From the NCBI RefSeq assembly GCF_001613365.1, contig NZ_BDCF01000014.1:62001-126000 (forward strand): a stretch of 64,000 nt of DNA, written 5' to 3'. The notes below the pieces were generated by a model. That model was not told the origin of the DNA. It did no database searches and saw only the letters and a program-made list of their open reading frames with translations. The DNA is from Nocardia xishanensis NBRC 101358. GTDB taxonomy: Bacteria > Actinomycetota > Actinomycetes > Mycobacteriales > Mycobacteriaceae. Made by a program: the position numbers and the translations under genes. Positions 7,918 to 16,718 of the stretch are shown here, in pieces; the stretch's first letter is position 1, and each line of letters starts with the position of its first letter.

Positions 7918-8634
7918 TCAGCGTAAGTTGCTGTCGAACCAGTCGAAGATCCGGGTTTGGGAGTCGATGGCGGAATCGTTGTCGTCGTCCTCGGCGTCGG
8001 GGTTGTCCGCGCGGTGGTGCAGACCCGGATAGGTGACCACCAGGCTGGCGACGGAGGCGCGGGCCGCGGCGTCGCGCAGGCGGTCGACGTCGTCGGGCGG
8101 GGTGGACGGATCGTCGGAGCCGAAGAGGCCGAGCCAGGGCGCCTGGAGGTCGGGGGCGACGCGCACGAGCGCCTCGGCCTCTTCGGTGAGCGGTTCGGTG
8201 ATGCCGGAGGCGGCGATGCTGACCGCGGCGCCGATCGGCCGGTTGGTGGCGACGAGGAAGGCGGCGGTGCCCGCGTGGTCGAAGCCGAGCACGCCGATGC
8301 AGTCGGGGAAGACGCCGCGGCGGGTCAGCCAGTCGAAGCAGGCGTCGAAGTCGTCGAAGAGTTCGTCGCCGAAGACCTCGTGCTCGGGGTCGCCGCCGTT
8401 CGCCCGGTGGAACAGGTTGGGCGCGACGACGGTCCATCCCTCGATGGCCAGCGCGCGCATGAACTCGAGCAGTCCGCCGCTGAAGTCCCGAGATTCGTGC
8501 AACACCACGATTCCGCCGCGCGAGTTGCCCTCCGGTTCGATCACGGTGATGGGCACCCGGCTGCCTTCGGTAGGGCGCTGCTCGAGGTCTTCGCCACCGC
8601 GTAGTGGGGCGATATCGTCATAAATGCCCGACAT
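7918..8634 (-). CDS. Dienelactone hydrolase family protein with altered nucleophile
   Basis: A 238-residue alpha/beta hydrolase of the dienelactone hydrolase type. Recognisable are the oxyanion strand GGIVVLHESRDFSG, the VVAPNLFHRANG segment, the late Asp loop LFGSDDPSTP and the catalytic-His region YPGLHHRAD. Family enzymes use a cysteine in a GFCxGG elbow; here the same position reads GFDHAG, with Asp119 where the cysteine should be. Canonical carboxymethylenebutenolidase chemistry is therefore doubtful, although the rest of the fold is complete. The gene is transcribed alone toward the tRNA genes. Real substrate unknown. Confidence 0.8.
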   Translation of the reverse strand: MSGIYDDIAPLRGGEDLEQRPTEGSRVPITVIEPEGNSRGGIVVLHESRDFSGGLLEFMRALAIEGWTVVAPNLFHRANGGDPEHEVFGDELFDDFDACFDWLTRRGVFPDCIGVLGFDHAGTAAFLVATNRPIGAAVSIAASGITEPLTEEAEALVRVAPDLQAPWLGLFGSDDPSTPPDDVDRLRDAAARASVASLVVTYPGLHHRADNPDAEDDDNDSAIDSQTRIFDWFDSNLR

Positions 8635-8824
8635 GGAACCAGCCTAGGGCGAGCCGCTTGTCTTCGCGAGAAATTGCACGTGAGCGGCCATTACCCGCAA
8701 CATTTCCGGTATGGAAGCCGCAATTCCGGCACTGCCGGAGGCCCGGCGGCGGCCCGCGCACGGCTGCGGCGAAGGCGGAGGGACGGCCGGTCGTCGCTCG
8801 CCACGGGCCCTTTAGGGTGGAGGG

Positions 8825-9901
8825 GTGACAGCGCGCATCCGGCCCGACCTCTCCGCCATCCCGGCCTACACGCCCGGGCGCAGCCATCCGGGCGCGGTCA
8901 AACTGGCCAGCAACGAGACCACCCTGCCCCCGCTGCCCGCCGCCGCGAAGGCGATCGCCGAGGCGGCCGAGCTCGCCCACCGGTACCCGGACAACCAGGC
9001 GAGCGAGCTGCGCGCCGCGCTGGCCGAGTTCCTGGGGGTCACGCCCGAGCACGTCGCGGTGGGCTGCGGCAGCGTCGCGCTGTGCCAGGAGCTGGTCCAG
9101 ATCACCTGCGCCGCACCGACCGACGAGGTGCTGTTCGCCTGGCGCTCGTTCGAGGCGTACCCGATCGTCACCCAGGTGGGGAACGCGACGGCCGTGCAGG
9201 TCCCGTTGACGCCGGAGCTGACGCACGACCTGGACGCGATGGCGGCCGCGGTGACCGGCGACACCCGGCTGATCTTCGTCTGCAACCCGAACAACCCGAC
9301 CGGCACCGCGCATGGCCGCGAGGCGCTGATCCGCTTCCTGGACGCGGTCCCTCCGCACGTGCTGGTCGTGCTGGACGAGGCGTACTACGAGTACCTGCGG
9401 CTCACTCCGCAGGATCGCCCCGACGGCGTCGAGCTGGGCCGCGACCGGCCGAATGTGATTGTGCTGCGTACTTTCTCGAAGGCCTACGGGCTCGCGGGCC
9501 TGCGCGTCGGCTACGCGGTCGGCGACCCGGAGGTGATCGCCGCGCTGATGAAGGTGCACATCCCGTTCAGCGTCAACCGGGTGGCCCAGGCCGCGGCGAT
9601 CGCCTCGCTGGAGGCGCGCCACGAGCTGCTCGAGCGCACCGACGCCGTGATCCTGGAGCGCGATCGGATGCGCACGGCGCTGGTCGCGGCCGGCTACCCG
9701 GTGCCGCCGAGTGAGACCAATTTCGTCTGGCTGCCGCTGGGTGAGCGCAGCGCCGAGTTCGGTGAGGCGAGCGCGGAAGCCGGTGTGCTGGTGCGGCCGT
9801 ACGGAACGGACGGCGTCCGGGTGACCGTCGGCGATCCGCACGAGAACGACAGTTTCCTCGACTTCGCCACGGACGCGGGCGTGCTGGCGCGTTTCGCCTG
9901 A
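8825..9901 (+). CDS. hisC2: Aromatic amino acid / histidinol-phosphate aminotransferase
   Basis: A 358-residue fold-type I PLP aminotransferase starting at GTG 8825 after a GGTGGAGG-type ribosome site. Key sites: LASNETTLPP near the N terminus, CNPNNPTGT at about 158, the VLDEAYYEY block (PLP aspartate), and the Schiff-base lysine in RTFSKAYGLAGLRVGY. Actinobacterial homologues (M. tuberculosis Rv3772, HisC2/Pat) transaminate phenylpyruvate and other aromatic 2-oxo acids, or histidinol phosphate. Location next to other Rv3772-Rv3800 homologues supports orthology with hisC2 rather than the his-operon copy. Which substrate dominates cannot be read from sequence. Confidence 0.88.
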   Translation: MTARIRPDLSAIPAYTPGRSHPGAVKLASNETTLPPLPAAAKAIAEAAELAHRYPDNQASELRAALAEFLGVTPEHVAVGCGSVALCQELVQITCAAPTDEVLFAWRSFEAYPIVTQVGNATAVQVPLTPELTHDLDAMAAAVTGDTRLIFVCNPNNPTGTAHGREALIRFLDAVPPHVLVVLDEAYYEYLRLTPQDRPDGVELGRDRPNVIVLRTFSKAYGLAGLRVGYAVGDPEVIAALMKVHIPFSVNRVAQAAAIASLEARHELLERTDAVILERDRMRTALVAAGYPVPPSETNFVWLPLGERSAEFGEASAEAGVLVRPYGTDGVRVTVGDPHENDSFLDFATDAGVLARFA

Positions 9902-9904
9902 GAC

Positions 9905-9919
9905 CGGGCGCGACGCCCG
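9905..9919. terminator. Possible short terminator hairpin
   Basis: CGGGCG at 9905-9910 pairs with CGCCCG at 9914-9919 across a CGA loop, followed by TCGTTGT. It lies between the convergent aminotransferase and esterase genes. The stem is short, so confidence is low. Confidence 0.4.
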
Positions 9920-9955
9920 TCGTTGTCCAAGGGCCGGTTGCCGACGCCCGCGCCG

Positions 9956-11017
9956 TCAGCGGAGGGCGGGGTACACCGTCGTCCACGAGGCGGCGAGCTC
10001 GTCGCCCCAGTACGGCCACGAATGGGTGCCGGTGGCACGGAAATTCGCGGTGACCGGCATACGCAGCGAGGTGAAGCGGTCGACCAGCCTGCGGGTGCAC
10101 GCGTTGGTCGCGGCCTCCAGCGGTCCGCCGAAGCCGATGGTGCTGACAACGTCGGTCTTGCCCGGCACGTCGTACTTGCCGGGCATACCGCTGCCGACGG
10201 AGAGATAGATCGCCTTGCCGCGCAGCGCTTCCGCGTGCAACACCACGTCGTGGGCGAGCCAGTCCGGATCACCCTCCTCCCCGAACATGTTGTCCGGCTG
10301 GCCCTGATAGGTGGCGACAACGGCGCGGGCCTGCGCCTGGCCCATATCGGTGCCCGTGGAGAAGCAGCCGCTGTGCGCCGCCACCGCGCGGTAGAGCTCC
10401 GGCCTGCGGAAGGCGAGCATCATCGCGGCCTCGGCGCCCATCGAGACGCCCATGATCGCGTTGCGGCCGTTGCCCTGGAATTCCTCGTCGATGAGCGGCG
10501 GTAATTCCGTGGTCAGGAAGGTCTCCCACCGGTTGGTGCCGAGTACCGGATCCGGACGCTGCCAGTCGGTGTAGAAGCTGGCGGGGCCGCCGACGGTGAA
10601 CACCACGTTCACGTCTTTGTCTTCGTAGAAGCGGTCCGCGTGGCCGAGTTCGAGCCAGTTGTTGCTGTCGGCCTCGGCACTGCGCCCGTCCAGCATGTAG
10701 ACGGTCGGCCTGCTGTGGCTCTGGTCGCGCGGCAGCAGCACCTGCACCTGCACGGTGCGGCTCATCGCGGGTGATTTCACGAACACGCGCAACCTGCGGT
10801 CGGTGATCGGTTCGATGCGCTCGATCGAGGGCGTGTTGGCAGGCGCGGTGGTCGGCTCAGCGGGGCCGGGCCCGTCGGAAGACCCGGTGCTCGGTTTGTC
10901 GGGCGCGGCCATCGTCGCAGGCGCTCCGAACCCAGCCGCACCGGTGAGCAGTGCAACGCTCATCGCGACGACCGCAAGCCGTCGCCGCATCCAACGCCGA
11001 GACAGCATGCCTGCCAT
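9956..11017 (-). CDS. Secreted antigen-85-like esterase / mycolyltransferase
   Basis: About 353 residues. A twin-arginine-like charged start (SRRWMRRRLAVVAMSVALLTGAAGFGAPATMA) forms a signal peptide, followed by a Pro/Thr/Ser linker. The mature part matches the antigen 85 / esterase D fold: VYMLDGRSAEAD, the WETFLTTELPPLI segment, the nucleophile elbow GVSMGAEAAM and a late His in GTHSWPYW. Family enzymes transfer mycolic acid between trehalose monomycolate and arabinogalactan or trehalose outside the membrane. ATG 11017 and ATG 11008 are both possible; neither has a strong ribosome site. It fits the wall-building theme of the window, but the specific acceptor is unproved. Confidence 0.82.
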   Translation of the reverse strand: MAGMLSRRWMRRRLAVVAMSVALLTGAAGFGAPATMAAPDKPSTGSSDGPGPAEPTTAPANTPSIERIEPITDRRLRVFVKSPAMSRTVQVQVLLPRDQSHSRPTVYMLDGRSAEADSNNWLELGHADRFYEDKDVNVVFTVGGPASFYTDWQRPDPVLGTNRWETFLTTELPPLIDEEFQGNGRNAIMGVSMGAEAAMMLAFRRPELYRAVAAHSGCFSTGTDMGQAQARAVVATYQGQPDNMFGEEGDPDWLAHDVVLHAEALRGKAIYLSVGSGMPGKYDVPGKTDVVSTIGFGGPLEAATNACTRRLVDRFTSLRMPVTANFRATGTHSWPYWGDELAASWTTVYPALR

Positions 11018-11431
11018 GGTGCCAGATGGCGAGCGGGCCACTCGACCCCGCGATTCCGGATTCGAATCCTTTGTGACGAGCGCCACTTTCGCGGTTCCGC
11101 TCGCACCGAGGTGAACTGCGAATACTCCGAATTCGGGCACACCGCCAGCACACTCGCCTTACGCTGCGTCTCGGGCGTTTCAACGGGACGTCGATGGGAC
11201 CGCCATGACCGGACACAGCCACGACCCTGACAGAGGTCGGCATCCGGCGCGCCCGCATCCACACCGTCCGACCGGGTTTTTGGCAACGCGAGGGCTAATT
11301 CCCCCGGCGCCGCTGACGCGCACCCGTGCACCACCGAGCTGATCGGTGTGCCGGCCGTGCCGCGCGCGAATTCTCTGCTCGATCGATGTCTGTTTGGCCG
11401 CAGTACCTGATGCCCGACCGGAGAAAAGACC
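11018..11431. other. Divergent intergenic region, no gene seen
   Basis: 414 bases between the divergent esterase and nitric oxide synthase genes. It must hold both promoters. Overlapping open frames here have no domain features and poor starts. I see no clear operator, RNA motif or repeat. Confidence 0.5.
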
Positions 11432-12568
11432 GTGAACCACGTATTGCCCGTTCCACCGCCCGAAACCGCCTCCGCCACCCCGTCTTTCGACCCTGGGCTG
11501 GCTCGCCGCCTGCGCGAGTGCGACGACTTCTTCCGACAACCCGAACTCGCCCACCTGAACGCCCAGCGCCGCCGCAACGCGCTGGACCAGCTGCGCCAGA
11601 CCGGCTCTTACGTGCAGACCGCCGAGGAAATCCTGATCGGCGCACGCCTGGCCTGGCGCAACCATTCCCGATGCGTCGGCCGAAAGCATTGGCGCTCATT
11701 GAAACTGCTCGATGCGCGGCGCGTCCGCTCGGCGCGCGACCTGGCCGAGGTGTGCTGGCAGCACCTGCACATGGCGACCAACGGCGGCGCGGTGCAGTCC
11801 ATGATCACCGTCGGTCCGCCGCGCCAAGGCGACGGGCGCGAGTACCGCATCGTCAGCCCACAATTGCTGCGCTACGCGGGGTACCGCAACGGCGACGGGA
11901 CGGTCACCGGCGACGCGGCCAATGTCGCGATCACCGAGTTGGCCGGAAAGCTCGGCTGGCGCGGCGCGGGCACGCCTTTCGACATTCTTCCTGTCCTGAT
12001 CAGCACGCCCGACGAGCCGATCAGGTGGTTCGAGGTGCCGCGCGAGCTGGCCCGCGAGGTGGATATCGAGCATCCCGAGTTCGACTGGTTCGCCAAGCTC
12101 GGCTTGAAATGGCATGCGGTGCCTGCAGTTTCCAATATGAATCTGGAGATCGGCGGCGTCACCTACCCCTTCGCGCCGTTCAACGGCTGGTACGTGGGCA
12201 CCGAGATCGGCGCGCGCAACCTCAGCGACACGAACCGCTACAACATGCTCCCGCTGATCGCCGACATGATGGGCCTCGACACCTCGCACCCACGCACCCT
12301 CTGGCGCGACCAGGCCTCGATCGAGCTGAATCGGGCCGTCCTGCACAGCTATCGCACGGCGGGCGTGCACATCGTCGACCACCACACCGTGGCGAAGCAG
12401 TTCTGCGACCACGCCGAGAAAGAGAAGGCAGCAGGTCGCGCCTGCCCCACCGACTGGAGCTGGATCAACCCGCCGATCTCTTCCGGCCTGACCCCGACCT
12501 TCCACCGCTACTTCGACCCGCCGGACGACGATATCCGCCCCAACTTCGTCCACCGCGAGACCACCTGA
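11432..12568 (+). CDS. nos: Bacterial nitric oxide synthase oxygenase
   Basis: A 378-residue stand-alone NOS oxygenase domain. It converts L-arginine to citrulline and NO using heme and tetrahydrofolate or tetrahydrobiopterin, with electrons from general cellular reductases because no reductase domain is attached. Diagnostic motifs: AWRNHSRCVGR with the heme-ligand Cys81, and FNGWYVGTEIGARNLSD with Trp253 and the substrate-binding Glu258. The C-terminal pterin-site region SWINPPISSGLTPTFHRYF is also present. Length matches Bacillus enzymes. The GTG at 11432 follows GGAGA at good spacing. It stands alone; in other bacteria NO protects against oxidative stress and antibiotics or feeds nitration of natural products. 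No biosynthetic cluster adjoins it here. Confidence 0.95.
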   Translation: MNHVLPVPPPETASATPSFDPGLARRLRECDDFFRQPELAHLNAQRRRNALDQLRQTGSYVQTAEEILIGARLAWRNHSRCVGRKHWRSLKLLDARRVRSARDLAEVCWQHLHMATNGGAVQSMITVGPPRQGDGREYRIVSPQLLRYAGYRNGDGTVTGDAANVAITELAGKLGWRGAGTPFDILPVLISTPDEPIRWFEVPRELAREVDIEHPEFDWFAKLGLKWHAVPAVSNMNLEIGGVTYPFAPFNGWYVGTEIGARNLSDTNRYNMLPLIADMMGLDTSHPRTLWRDQASIELNRAVLHSYRTAGVHIVDHHTVAKQFCDHAEKEKAAGRACPTDWSWINPPISSGLTPTFHRYFDPPDDDIRPNFVHRETT

Positions 12569-12744
12569 GTCTCGTCCGCTTCGCTGCCACGCAGGTCCTG
12601 CCCTTCGGCGCCGTGTCGACCCGGGGTGTTTCTCGGGTCACACACGGACTTTCCGACGAGCCGATGCTGTTACGGTAAACGGAGAATGCACCTCCGGTTA
12701 AACGTTTCGGCGGATCTGTTCAATGGCGAAGGAGACCACGGGCG

Positions 12745-13584
12745 ATGGTGGCTGTCGGATTTCCCGGTCCGCATCTGGAATTCGGCCTTCCGGCCACCGG
12801 AGTGGTCGAACGGCTGCGTGCGGCGGTGCACGGCCGCGGCGGCGAGGCGGTCCGGCAGCTGGCCCTGATCACCGTGCTGTATCTCGGCTATCGAGCCGGC
12901 CGGATGATCACCGCCGACGACACCGAACGCGCCTCGAGCAACGCGCACGCGCTGCTCGATGTCGAGCACCGGTTGGGATTCCTCGCCGAGACCGCCGTGC
13001 AGGGACCGTTCCTGCACTGGGACTTTCTCGCCGTACCCGCCAATTTCTATTACGCGACAGCGCATTTCACCGTCGCCGTCGCGGTGATCGTCTGGCTGTG
13101 GGTCTTCCGCCCCTGGCACTACCGCATGACGCGCAACCTCATGGTCGGTCTGACCGGAGCCGGGTTGCTGTTGCACGTGCTGTTGCCGCTCGCACCGCCG
13201 CGCATGCTGCCCGACCGCGGCTTCGTCGACGTGGCGGCCCTGCACGGTCAATCCGTCTACGGCCCCACGGAATCCGAAGGCCTGTCGAACCAGTTCGCGG
13301 CCATGCCCTCGCTACACGTCGGCTGGGCGCTGCTCCTCGCTGTCGCCGTGGTCGCCGCGACCAACACCCCCTGGCGCTGGCTCGCCCTCGCCCACCCCAC
13401 CCTCACCACCGTCATCGTGATCGGCACCGGAAACCACTACTGGCTCGACGCCATAGCCGCCGTCCTCCTGCTGGCCGGAACGGCGGTACTGCACCGGATG
13501 ATCGCCCCCGCCGCAGTCACGTTGTGGGATGCGAACGGAGCTGCCGCACAACCCGGATTCCCCGCCCGGCTCCCGATCCGCTGA
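12745..13584 (+). CDS. PAP2-superfamily membrane phosphatase/transferase (AUR1-like)
   Basis: A 279-residue integral membrane protein with about six helices. The PAP2 phosphatase motifs are split as usual: FAAMPSLHVGWAL (motif with catalytic His) and GNHYWLDAI (second His and Asp). The upstream segment resembles the PAP2_3 / inositol-phosphoryltransferase group. Such proteins dephosphorylate or transfer phospho-head groups of lipids or polyprenyl phosphates at the membrane. Start ATG 12745 sits in front of the first conserved segment; an earlier in-frame start would overlap likely promoter sequence. Substrate unknown, though a lipid carrier for wall polysaccharide is attractive given the neighbourhood. 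Confidence 0.8.
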   Translation: MVAVGFPGPHLEFGLPATGVVERLRAAVHGRGGEAVRQLALITVLYLGYRAGRMITADDTERASSNAHALLDVEHRLGFLAETAVQGPFLHWDFLAVPANFYYATAHFTVAVAVIVWLWVFRPWHYRMTRNLMVGLTGAGLLLHVLLPLAPPRMLPDRGFVDVAALHGQSVYGPTESEGLSNQFAAMPSLHVGWALLLAVAVVAATNTPWRWLALAHPTLTTVIVIGTGNHYWLDAIAAVLLLAGTAVLHRMIAPAAVTLWDANGAAAQPGFPARLPIR

Positions 13585-13749
13585 GCGCCGCACTGGATTA
13601 CACGCGAAAGTCCCATGATCGGCCCGACCACAAACGGGGGTCCGGAGGCGAAGCCCGCCGGGCGGGGCGTGGGGGTTGCACCCCCACAAAACATTGCGAA
13701 ACGAGCCCGGCGAATGCTCCCCATGAGCATGCGCCACGCACGAGTGGAG

Positions 13750-13834
13750 CGGAGACGGAGGGATTTGAACCCCCGGTCGCTCTCGCGACGCTCGCTTTCA
13801 AGGCGAGTGCATTCGGCCGCTCTGCCACGTCTCC
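13750..13834 (-). tRNA. tRNA-Ser (UGA)
   Basis: An 85-nt class II tRNA on the minus strand. The acceptor stem GGAGACG pairs with CGTCTCC, discriminator G, anticodon loop CUUGAAA (anticodon UGA) on a CUCGC/GCGAG stem, a long variable arm and T arm GGGGGTTCAAATCCC. A small 8-bp hairpin at 13669-13687 lies downstream. Confidence 0.95.
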
Positions 13835-13858
13835 AGGCCCCCGATCCTAACGGACGGC

Positions 13859-14347
13859 TCAGTCGGCTCGCTCGCCGATTATCTTGTCGACGCGGGCGAA
13901 CACCTCGCCGATCACCGCGAGGTGTTCGGGGACGAGCAGATCGATGAAGTCGTTGCGGACGGCCTCGACGTGGCCGGGGGCCGCGGCTTCGAGGCGGCGC
14001 ATGCCTTCGTCGGTGAGTTCGGCGAGGACACCGCGACCGTCCTCTTCGCAGGTGTTGCGGCGCACCATGTCCTGCGCCTCCATACGCCGGATCTGGTGGG
14101 TGAGCCTGCTGCGGGAGGAGAGCACACCGTCGGCGAGTTCGCTCATGCGCAGCGAGCGACCCGGCGCCTCGGACAGCAGCACCAGGATGCGGTACTCGGC
14201 CAGGCTGAGGTCGCTGTCGCGCTGCAACTGCCGGTTCAGCTCCGTCATCAGCCGCTGATGTCCGTCCATGTAGGCGCGCCACGCGCGCTGCTGCGTCGGA
14301 CTCAGCCAGCGAGGTTCGGACGTGCGACCGCTTGGTTCGGGATCCAC
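13859..14347 (-). CDS. MarR-family transcriptional regulator
   Basis: A 162-residue winged-helix repressor starting at GTG. The helix-turn-helix is in the block SLRMSELADGVLSSRSRLTHQIRRME, followed by the wing DMVRRNTCEEDGRGVLAELTDEG. MarR proteins bind as dimers to short palindromes and release DNA on binding small phenolic or oxidising ligands. It lies 45 bases before the end of the FMN oxidase gene on the same strand and may share its transcript. The residue CysE in NTCEEDGR could sense oxidants, which is speculation. Confidence 0.88.
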   Translation of the reverse strand: MDPEPSGRTSEPRWLSPTQQRAWRAYMDGHQRLMTELNRQLQRDSDLSLAEYRILVLLSEAPGRSLRMSELADGVLSSRSRLTHQIRRMEAQDMVRRNTCEEDGRGVLAELTDEGMRRLEAAAPGHVEAVRNDFIDLLVPEHLAVIGEVFARVDKIIGERAD

Positions 14348-14392
14348 TGCACTATTCTAAGCAGCCCTGAGCTGGGCAAACCCCGATTCTTT

Positions 14393-15568
14393 TCACCGGA
14401 CGGCGGCGATCATGCCGCGGTTCAGATCGGCAGGCTTCGCGCATCCGGAGAGTCCGAGCACCGAGTCCAGATCGGCGAGCAGCAGCCGCAACGCGTGTCT
14501 GGCGCCGTCGCGGCCCGCGATGCCGAGACCGTAGGCGTACGGCCGCCCGTACAGCACCGCCTTGGCGCCGAGCGCCAGCGCGATCAGCACGTCGGAGCCG
14601 CTGCGCACGCCGGAGTCGAACAGCACGTCGGCGCGGTCGCCGACCGACGCGACGATGGCAGGCAGTGCGTCGAGCGCCGCGATGGACCCGTCCACCTGGC
14701 GGCCGCCGTGATTGCTGACCACCACCGCGTCGGCGCCCGCGTCCACCACGACACGGGCGTCGTCCGGGTGCAGCACGCCCTTCACCGCGATCGGCAGGTC
14801 GGTCCATTCGCGCAGGTGGGCGAGGTCGGCGGGGCGCAGGTTGTGGTTGCCGAAGAGGCCGACCCAGGTGAGGATCGCGACCCGCATGGCGTCCTCGCTC
14901 TCCTCGGGCGGCGTCGGCAGCTTGGCGCGGAACACCGGGTCGGACAGGTAGTTGGCGATGCCCTTGCCGTGCAGGAAGGGCAGGTGCGCCAGCTGGAGAT
15001 CCTGCGGCCGCCAGCCGAGGGTCGGCGTGTCGATCGTGACCACGATGGCCTTGGCGCCCGCGCGCTCGGCCCGCCGCACGAACGAGCGCGCCAGCTCGTG
15101 ATCGTTGGGCCAGTAGAGCTGATACCACCATTCGCCCGCGGCCGCGCCGACCTCCTCGATGGTGGACGAGGCCGCGGTGGAAAGCACCGACCCGATCCCG
15201 AGTTCCTTGGTGACCTCGGCGACGATCACCTCGCCGCCGGCGTGCATCAGTTCGAGCACCCCGATCGGCGCGGTCAGCACCGGCGCGGCCAGCCGGGTGC
15301 CGAGCACCTCCACCGAGAGATCGCGTGTGCCGGGCCCGGTGGTGCCGCGCAGCATGCGGGGGATGATCCGGTACCTGTCGAAGGCGGCGCGGTTGGCCGC
15401 CGCGGTGCGCTCCGCCGACGCGCTGCCCGCGACGTAGGCGTATTCGGCAGGCCCTAGGACTTCCTTGGCGCGCTGTTCCAAACCGGCGGCCGTCATGGGC
15501 AGCTCGGGCACTAGACCGCCCAATCCGCCCAGGTAGATCTCGTTTTGGAAGTCGATGAAGCTGCTCAC
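14393..15568 (-). CDS. FMN-dependent alpha-hydroxy acid oxidising enzyme (lactate 2-monooxygenase type)
   Basis: A 391-residue TIM-barrel flavoprotein of the glycolate oxidase / lactate monooxygenase family. Motifs: PVLTAPIGVLELMHAGGE near the FMN site, WWYQLYWPND, IAVKGVLHPDDA (FMN-binding lysine), the active-site block VVVSNHGGRQVDGS with catalytic His, and the FMN phosphate site FDSGVRSGSDVL followed by LYGRPYAYGL. Such enzymes oxidise L-lactate or related 2-hydroxy acids to 2-oxo acids, passing electrons to oxygen or the respiratory chain. The long insert after PTLGWRPQDLQ is typical of the monooxygenase subgroup. GTG start at 15568. Confidence 0.85.
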   Translation of the reverse strand: MSSFIDFQNEIYLGGLGGLVPELPMTAAGLEQRAKEVLGPAEYAYVAGSASAERTAAANRAAFDRYRIIPRMLRGTTGPGTRDLSVEVLGTRLAAPVLTAPIGVLELMHAGGEVIVAEVTKELGIGSVLSTAASSTIEEVGAAAGEWWYQLYWPNDHELARSFVRRAERAGAKAIVVTIDTPTLGWRPQDLQLAHLPFLHGKGIANYLSDPVFRAKLPTPPEESEDAMRVAILTWVGLFGNHNLRPADLAHLREWTDLPIAVKGVLHPDDARVVVDAGADAVVVSNHGGRQVDGSIAALDALPAIVASVGDRADVLFDSGVRSGSDVLIALALGAKAVLYGRPYAYGLGIAGRDGARHALRLLLADLDSVLGLSGCAKPADLNRGMIAAVR

Positions 15569-15698
15569 GCTGCGAACGCTAGTCCGTTGTTTCCTTTCCC
15601 GCAGGACGCTGAGCGAATAAGCGGCGTTCGCCGACGAGCGAACGGGCGGGAAACGGGTCGCGCGGGTGGCGCGTCGAGCGGCGGGGCACTATGGGGTG

Positions 15699-16709
15699 AT
15701 GCGTGCGATCGAGCTGAAAGAATTCGGCGAGCCCGAGGTGCTCACGTGGGGCGAGGCTCCCGATCCTGCACCGGGCCACGGCGAGGTGTCGATCGATGTG
15801 GTGGCCGCGGGAGTGAACCGCGCGGACCTGCTCCAGCGCCAAGGTTTCTACGCACCGCCCGCGGGCGCGAGCGAGATCATCGGTCTGGAGTGCTCGGGCG
15901 TCATCGCCGAGGTCGGCGACGGCGTGCGGGACTGGCGCGTCGGCGACCGGGTGTGCGCGCTGCTGTCGGGCGGCGGCTACGCCGAGCGGGTCGTCGTCCC
16001 CGCCGGCCAGGTGCTACCGGTGCCGGAAGGCCTGGATCTCGCTGCGGCGGCGGCTCTTCCGGAGGTGGCGGCCACGGTGTGGTCGAACCTGGTGATGACG
16101 GCCGGTCTGCACGCGGGCCAGCTGGTGCTGATCCACGGCGGCGGCAGCGGCATCGGCACGCACGCCATCCAGCTCGCGGTGCACAAGGGCGCGCGGGTCG
16201 CGGTCACCGCGGGCTCGGCCGAGAAGCTGGCTCGCTGCGCCGAACTCGGCGCGAGCGTGCTGATCAACTATCGCGAGGACGATTTCGTCGCCGCCGTGCG
16301 CGCCGAGCGGTCCGGCGTGAACGGACCGGGCGCCGACATCATCCTCGACAACATGGGCGCCGCCTATCTGTCCCGCAACGTCGAGGCGCTGGCCAAGCAC
16401 GGCCACCTGGTGGTGATCGGCATGCAGGGCGGTGTGAAGGCCGAGCTCGACCTCGGTGCGCTGCTGTCGAAGTGGGGTTCGGTGCACGCGACGAACGTGC
16501 GCAACCGTCCCGCCACCGGCACGGGAAGCAAAGCCGAGATCATCGCCGATGTCCACAGGCACGTCTGGCCGCTGATCGCCGACGGCACCATCGTTCCGGT
16601 GATCCACGCCGAGCTGCCGATCGCCGAAGCCGCCGAGGCGCATCGGATGCTCGATGGCGCCGACACCTTCGGCAAGGTCGTGCTGCGCGTGCGCGAAGAC
16701 GTGAACTGA
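15699..16709 (+). CDS. NAD(P)H:quinone oxidoreductase, zinc-free MDR family
   Basis: A 336-residue medium-chain reductase of the quinone oxidoreductase / PIG3 group, orthologous in position to Rv3777. The N-terminal GroES-like domain begins MRAIELKEFGEPEVL and contains VAAGVNRADLLQRQGFY. The Rossmann fold follows with HGGGSGIGTHAIQLA at about residue 146. Zinc-ligand cysteines are absent, so it reduces quinones or enones rather than oxidising alcohols. ATG 15699 is chosen because homologues start with this exact strand; an upstream in-frame start adds only an Arg/Ala-rich tag. Confidence 0.88.
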   Translation: MRAIELKEFGEPEVLTWGEAPDPAPGHGEVSIDVVAAGVNRADLLQRQGFYAPPAGASEIIGLECSGVIAEVGDGVRDWRVGDRVCALLSGGGYAERVVVPAGQVLPVPEGLDLAAAAALPEVAATVWSNLVMTAGLHAGQLVLIHGGGSGIGTHAIQLAVHKGARVAVTAGSAEKLARCAELGASVLINYREDDFVAAVRAERSGVNGPGADIILDNMGAAYLSRNVEALAKHGHLVVIGMQGGVKAELDLGALLSKWGSVHATNVRNRPATGTGSKAEIIADVHRHVWPLIADGTIVPVIHAELPIAEAAEAHRMLDGADTFGKVVLRVREDVN

Positions 16710-16718
16710 ATATCCGGC

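Noticed and set aside
13669..13687. 8-bp GTGGGGGT hairpin downstream of tRNA-Ser(UGA) as a terminator
   Set aside because: On the tRNA strand the sequence after the stem is GC-rich, not T-rich, and the stem is short; kept only as a note.
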